Of a stretch of DNA of 7,924 nucleotides, positions 6,984 to 7,924 are shown piece by piece. A program made the position numbers and the translations under genes. How positions within the stretch are numbered: the stretch's first letter is position 1; every line of letters begins with the position of its first letter. Source of the stretch: Tannerellaceae bacterium (GTDB taxonomy: Bacteria; Bacteroidota; Bacteroidia; Bacteroidales; Tannerellaceae); NCBI GenBank assembly GCA_031267205.1, contig JAIRZN010000020.1, forward strand, positions 1 through 7,924, read 5' to 3'. The notes beneath the pieces are model-generated. The model was not told the origin of the DNA. It did not search any database and saw only the letters and a list, made by a program, of their open reading frames with translations.

Positions 6984-7325
6984 TTAATCCGCATGTTCCA
7001 TCCGGTACTCAATGGCTTCTTTCACAAAAGAATTTAGCGTACTTCCCCGCATTTTTGCCGCAATAGCGACTTGACGGTGCAAATTGGGGGTTAGGCGTAT
7101 GTTGAAACTTCCGTTGTAGCTTTTTTCGACAGGTACATTCTCCTTTTCACAATCCGTTATATGTTCGTCAACCATATAATGAAAAGCATCCGTAAGCTCT
7201 TTCACGGTTTCGCCTTCAAAAGTAATTAAATCGTTTATACCTTCCACTTTTCCAAAAAACACATTATCGTCAGACAAAAAATGAACAGAGCCGATAAATC
7301 CCTTATAAGTCAGTACGTCTTTCAT
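6984..7325 (-). CDS. hicB: HicB-family antitoxin
   Basis: HicB neutralises the HicA mRNA interferase and usually represses its own operon. The 113-residue product has the expected two parts. The N-terminal HicB-like domain (about 3-60) includes FFGKVEGINDLITFEGETVKEL-type sequence, read here at 23-44. The C-terminal ribbon-helix-helix DNA-binding part (about 72-109) includes FNIRLTPNLHRQVAIAA and GSTLNSFVKEAIEYRM. The start ATG at 7325 lies 12 bases after the hicA stop. The order toxin then antitoxin is normal for hicAB. A candidate operator overlaps the promoter upstream of hicA. Confidence 0.92.
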   Translation of the reverse strand: MKDVLTYKGFIGSVHFLSDDNVFFGKVEGINDLITFEGETVKELTDAFHYMVDEHITDCEKENVPVEKSYNGSFNIRLTPNLHRQVAIAAKMRGSTLNSFVKEAIEYRMEHAD

Positions 7326-7337
7326 TCTATTGCATAT

Positions 7338-7580
7338 TTAAATTAATCCTTTTGTTCTTAGTTCGTCAATTACCAAATCAAGTTGATACCGTTTCAGGGT
7401 ATTGCTCGGATGCGGCTTATGTAATTTTATCCTGTGGTCTTCCCTTACAAAGCAAACCCGCGATCCGGCGCCTTGTGTTTCACTGTATCCGAATAATAAT
7501 AGCAGCGTTTTCAATTCGCCGTAAGTAAAATCTTTCGGGCGTGAAAGCAAGCGTATTATCAACTTGTCTGTCTTTGACAT
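7338..7580 (-). CDS. hicA: HicA-family toxin
   Basis: HicA toxins are small double-stranded-RNA-binding-fold ribonucleases that cut mRNA and stop growth when HicB is lost. The 80-residue product has the layout of the longer HicA subgroup: a helical start RLLSRPKDFTYGELKTLL (10-27), FGYSETQGAGSRVCF (30-44), then IKLHKPHPSNTLKRYQL (51-67). In well-studied HicA proteins the catalytic histidine follows the GS motif on the central strand; here that segment reads GSRVCF (39-44) with no histidine, while H54 and H57 sit in LHKPHP. I believe related HicA proteins share this feature, so loss of function should not be assumed. The start at 7580 lies about eight bases after the predicted transcription start. 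hicB follows after 12 bases. Confidence 0.9.
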   Translation of the reverse strand: MSKTDKLIIRLLSRPKDFTYGELKTLLLLFGYSETQGAGSRVCFVREDHRIKLHKPHPSNTLKRYQLDLVIDELRTKGLI

Positions 7581-7594
7581 GTTTCATCTTTTGA

Positions 7595-7624
7595 CAAATG
7601 TATGACTTTTATTTTAGCTCGCAA
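7595..7624 (-). promoter_or_regulatory. Promoter of hicAB
   Basis: Read on the minus strand, TTG at 7624-7622, a 19-base spacer and TACATTTG at 7602-7595 fit the Bacteroidota -33/-7 pattern. Transcription would start near 7588, only about eight bases before the hicA ATG, so the leader is very short. Confidence 0.65.
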
Positions 7625-7639
7625 CTGTTTTTTAGTTGC
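7621..7639. promoter_or_regulatory. Candidate HicB operator
   Basis: GCAACT (7621-7626) and AGTTGC (7634-7639) form a perfect 6-bp inverted repeat around a seven-base T-rich centre. The left arm covers the -33 element of the hicAB promoter. Ribbon-helix-helix antitoxins such as HicB usually bind short inverted repeats at their own promoter, so this is a plausible autorepression site. Confidence 0.45.
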
Positions 7640-7658
7640 AAACCTTAATCTTTCCATC

Positions 7659-7750
7659 GCCGGCGCGGGCTTGTAGCCCGTGCCGATAGATTGGTTGCGC
7701 ACAATGTGTCTTTCCCAGGCGATGAGCACGGGCTGCAAGCCTGCGCCGGC
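7659..7750. repeat. REP/BIME-like pair of inverted 25-bp arms
   Basis: The left arm 7659-7683 (starting GCCGGCGCGGGCTTG, ending TAGCCCGTGC) and the right arm 7726-7750 are reverse complements at 23 of 25 positions. Both mismatches become G-U pairs in plus-strand RNA, and the gap is 42 bases. Each arm also holds its own small dyad, best seen as CGGGCT-TGT-AGCCCG at 7666-7680. This nested layout resembles paired REP elements (BIMEs) that are spread by RAYT tyrosine transposases. The first ten bases of the left arm (GCCGGCGCGG) recur at 6942-6951. No transposase gene is in the window. It sits between the divergent hicAB and relE-like promoters. Confidence 0.7.
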
Positions 7751-7773
7751 GGAGAAGCGTACCTATCCGTAAA

Positions 7774-7804
7774 TTGCATTATGTTGCTATTTTTATTATA
7801 TTTG
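7774..7804 (+). promoter_or_regulatory. Promoter of the relE-like gene
   Basis: TTG at 7774-7776, a 20-base spacer and TATATTTG at 7797-7804 match the Bacteroidota consensus. The expected start of transcription is at or within a few bases of the ATG at 7809, so the transcript may be leaderless. Confidence 0.6.
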
Positions 7805-7808
7805 CGGC

Positions 7809-7924
7809 ATGAGGCAGGAAAGAAAAATATTAGCATACAAGCATTATTATAGGGATTTTATGGAAACACTTGCTGCGGGAGAGCGGAAGAAAATACATTA
7901 TATCCTTGATTTTCTGGCTTCGCA
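7809..7924 (+). CDS. RelE/ParE-family (Gp49-like) toxin, 5' part only
   Basis: Thirty-eight codons are visible before the window ends. The translation begins MRQERKILAYKHYYRDFME and continues with GERKKIHYILDFLAS. This N-terminus (a short strand, then an AYKxYYxDF helix start and a KKIxYxLDxL helix) resembles type II RelE/HigB toxins of the phage Gp49-like group, which usually run to about 100-120 residues. These are ribosome-dependent mRNA nucleases and are usually followed directly by a helix-turn-helix (Xre) antitoxin gene, which would lie outside this window. I chose the ATG at 7809 because the AYK segment belongs to the family's N-terminus; the next in-frame ATG (7860) would remove it. 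The catalytic residues are in the missing part, so the call rests on the N-terminus only. Confidence 0.65.
   Translation, partial: MRQERKILAYKHYYRDFMETLAAGERKKIHYILDFLAS

Noticed and set aside
7645..7836. Minus-strand 63-codon frame
   Set aside because: It is read through the inverted repeat and the relE-like promoter, has a low-complexity arginine/serine-rich product and no known motif.

Overview
The window looks like chromosomal DNA of a member of the Bacteroidota, most likely the order Bacteroidales. Several start regions carry the Bacteroidota sigma-type -7 box TAnnTTTG, some with a TTG or TTTG about 19-21 bases upstream. Gene starts lack clear Shine-Dalgarno sequences. The proteins (short Pta, type B ribosomal protein L31, a HicB with a C-terminal ribbon-helix-helix, and a Gp49-like RelE toxin) fit that group. 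I cannot name genus or species.

Layout. Positions 1-575 hold a 21-bp tandem repeat of about 26 full units, arranged in four blocks of related variants and probably continuing past the left edge. A gene-poor stretch (about 576-818) carries the promoter of a plus-strand operon: pta (819-1838), ackA (1851-3071) and nadB (3068-4636). Pta and AckA turn acetyl-CoA into acetate with ATP formation. NadB makes iminoaspartate for NAD synthesis and is translationally coupled to ackA through an ATGA overlap. Converging on nadB, seven bases away, is a minus-strand pair: argB (start 6374, stop 5607; arginine synthesis) followed by a ten-helix EamA/DMT permease (start 5579, stop 4644).

Divergent from argB are tRNA-Gly(CCC) (6447-6519) and rpmE2 (6561-6812), closed by a very strong intrinsic terminator (6865-6903). 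The right end is accessory DNA: a minus-strand hicA-hicB toxin-antitoxin pair with a promoter and a candidate operator, then a 92-bp REP/BIME-like imperfect inverted repeat (7659-7750), then the start of a plus-strand RelE/HigB (Gp49-like) toxin gene that runs off the window.

No novel multi-gene system is evident. The best candidates for a second look are the block-structured 21-bp array upstream of pta, the REP-like element between two toxin genes, the HicA that lacks the usual catalytic histidine position, and the fusion of nadB into the acetate operon.
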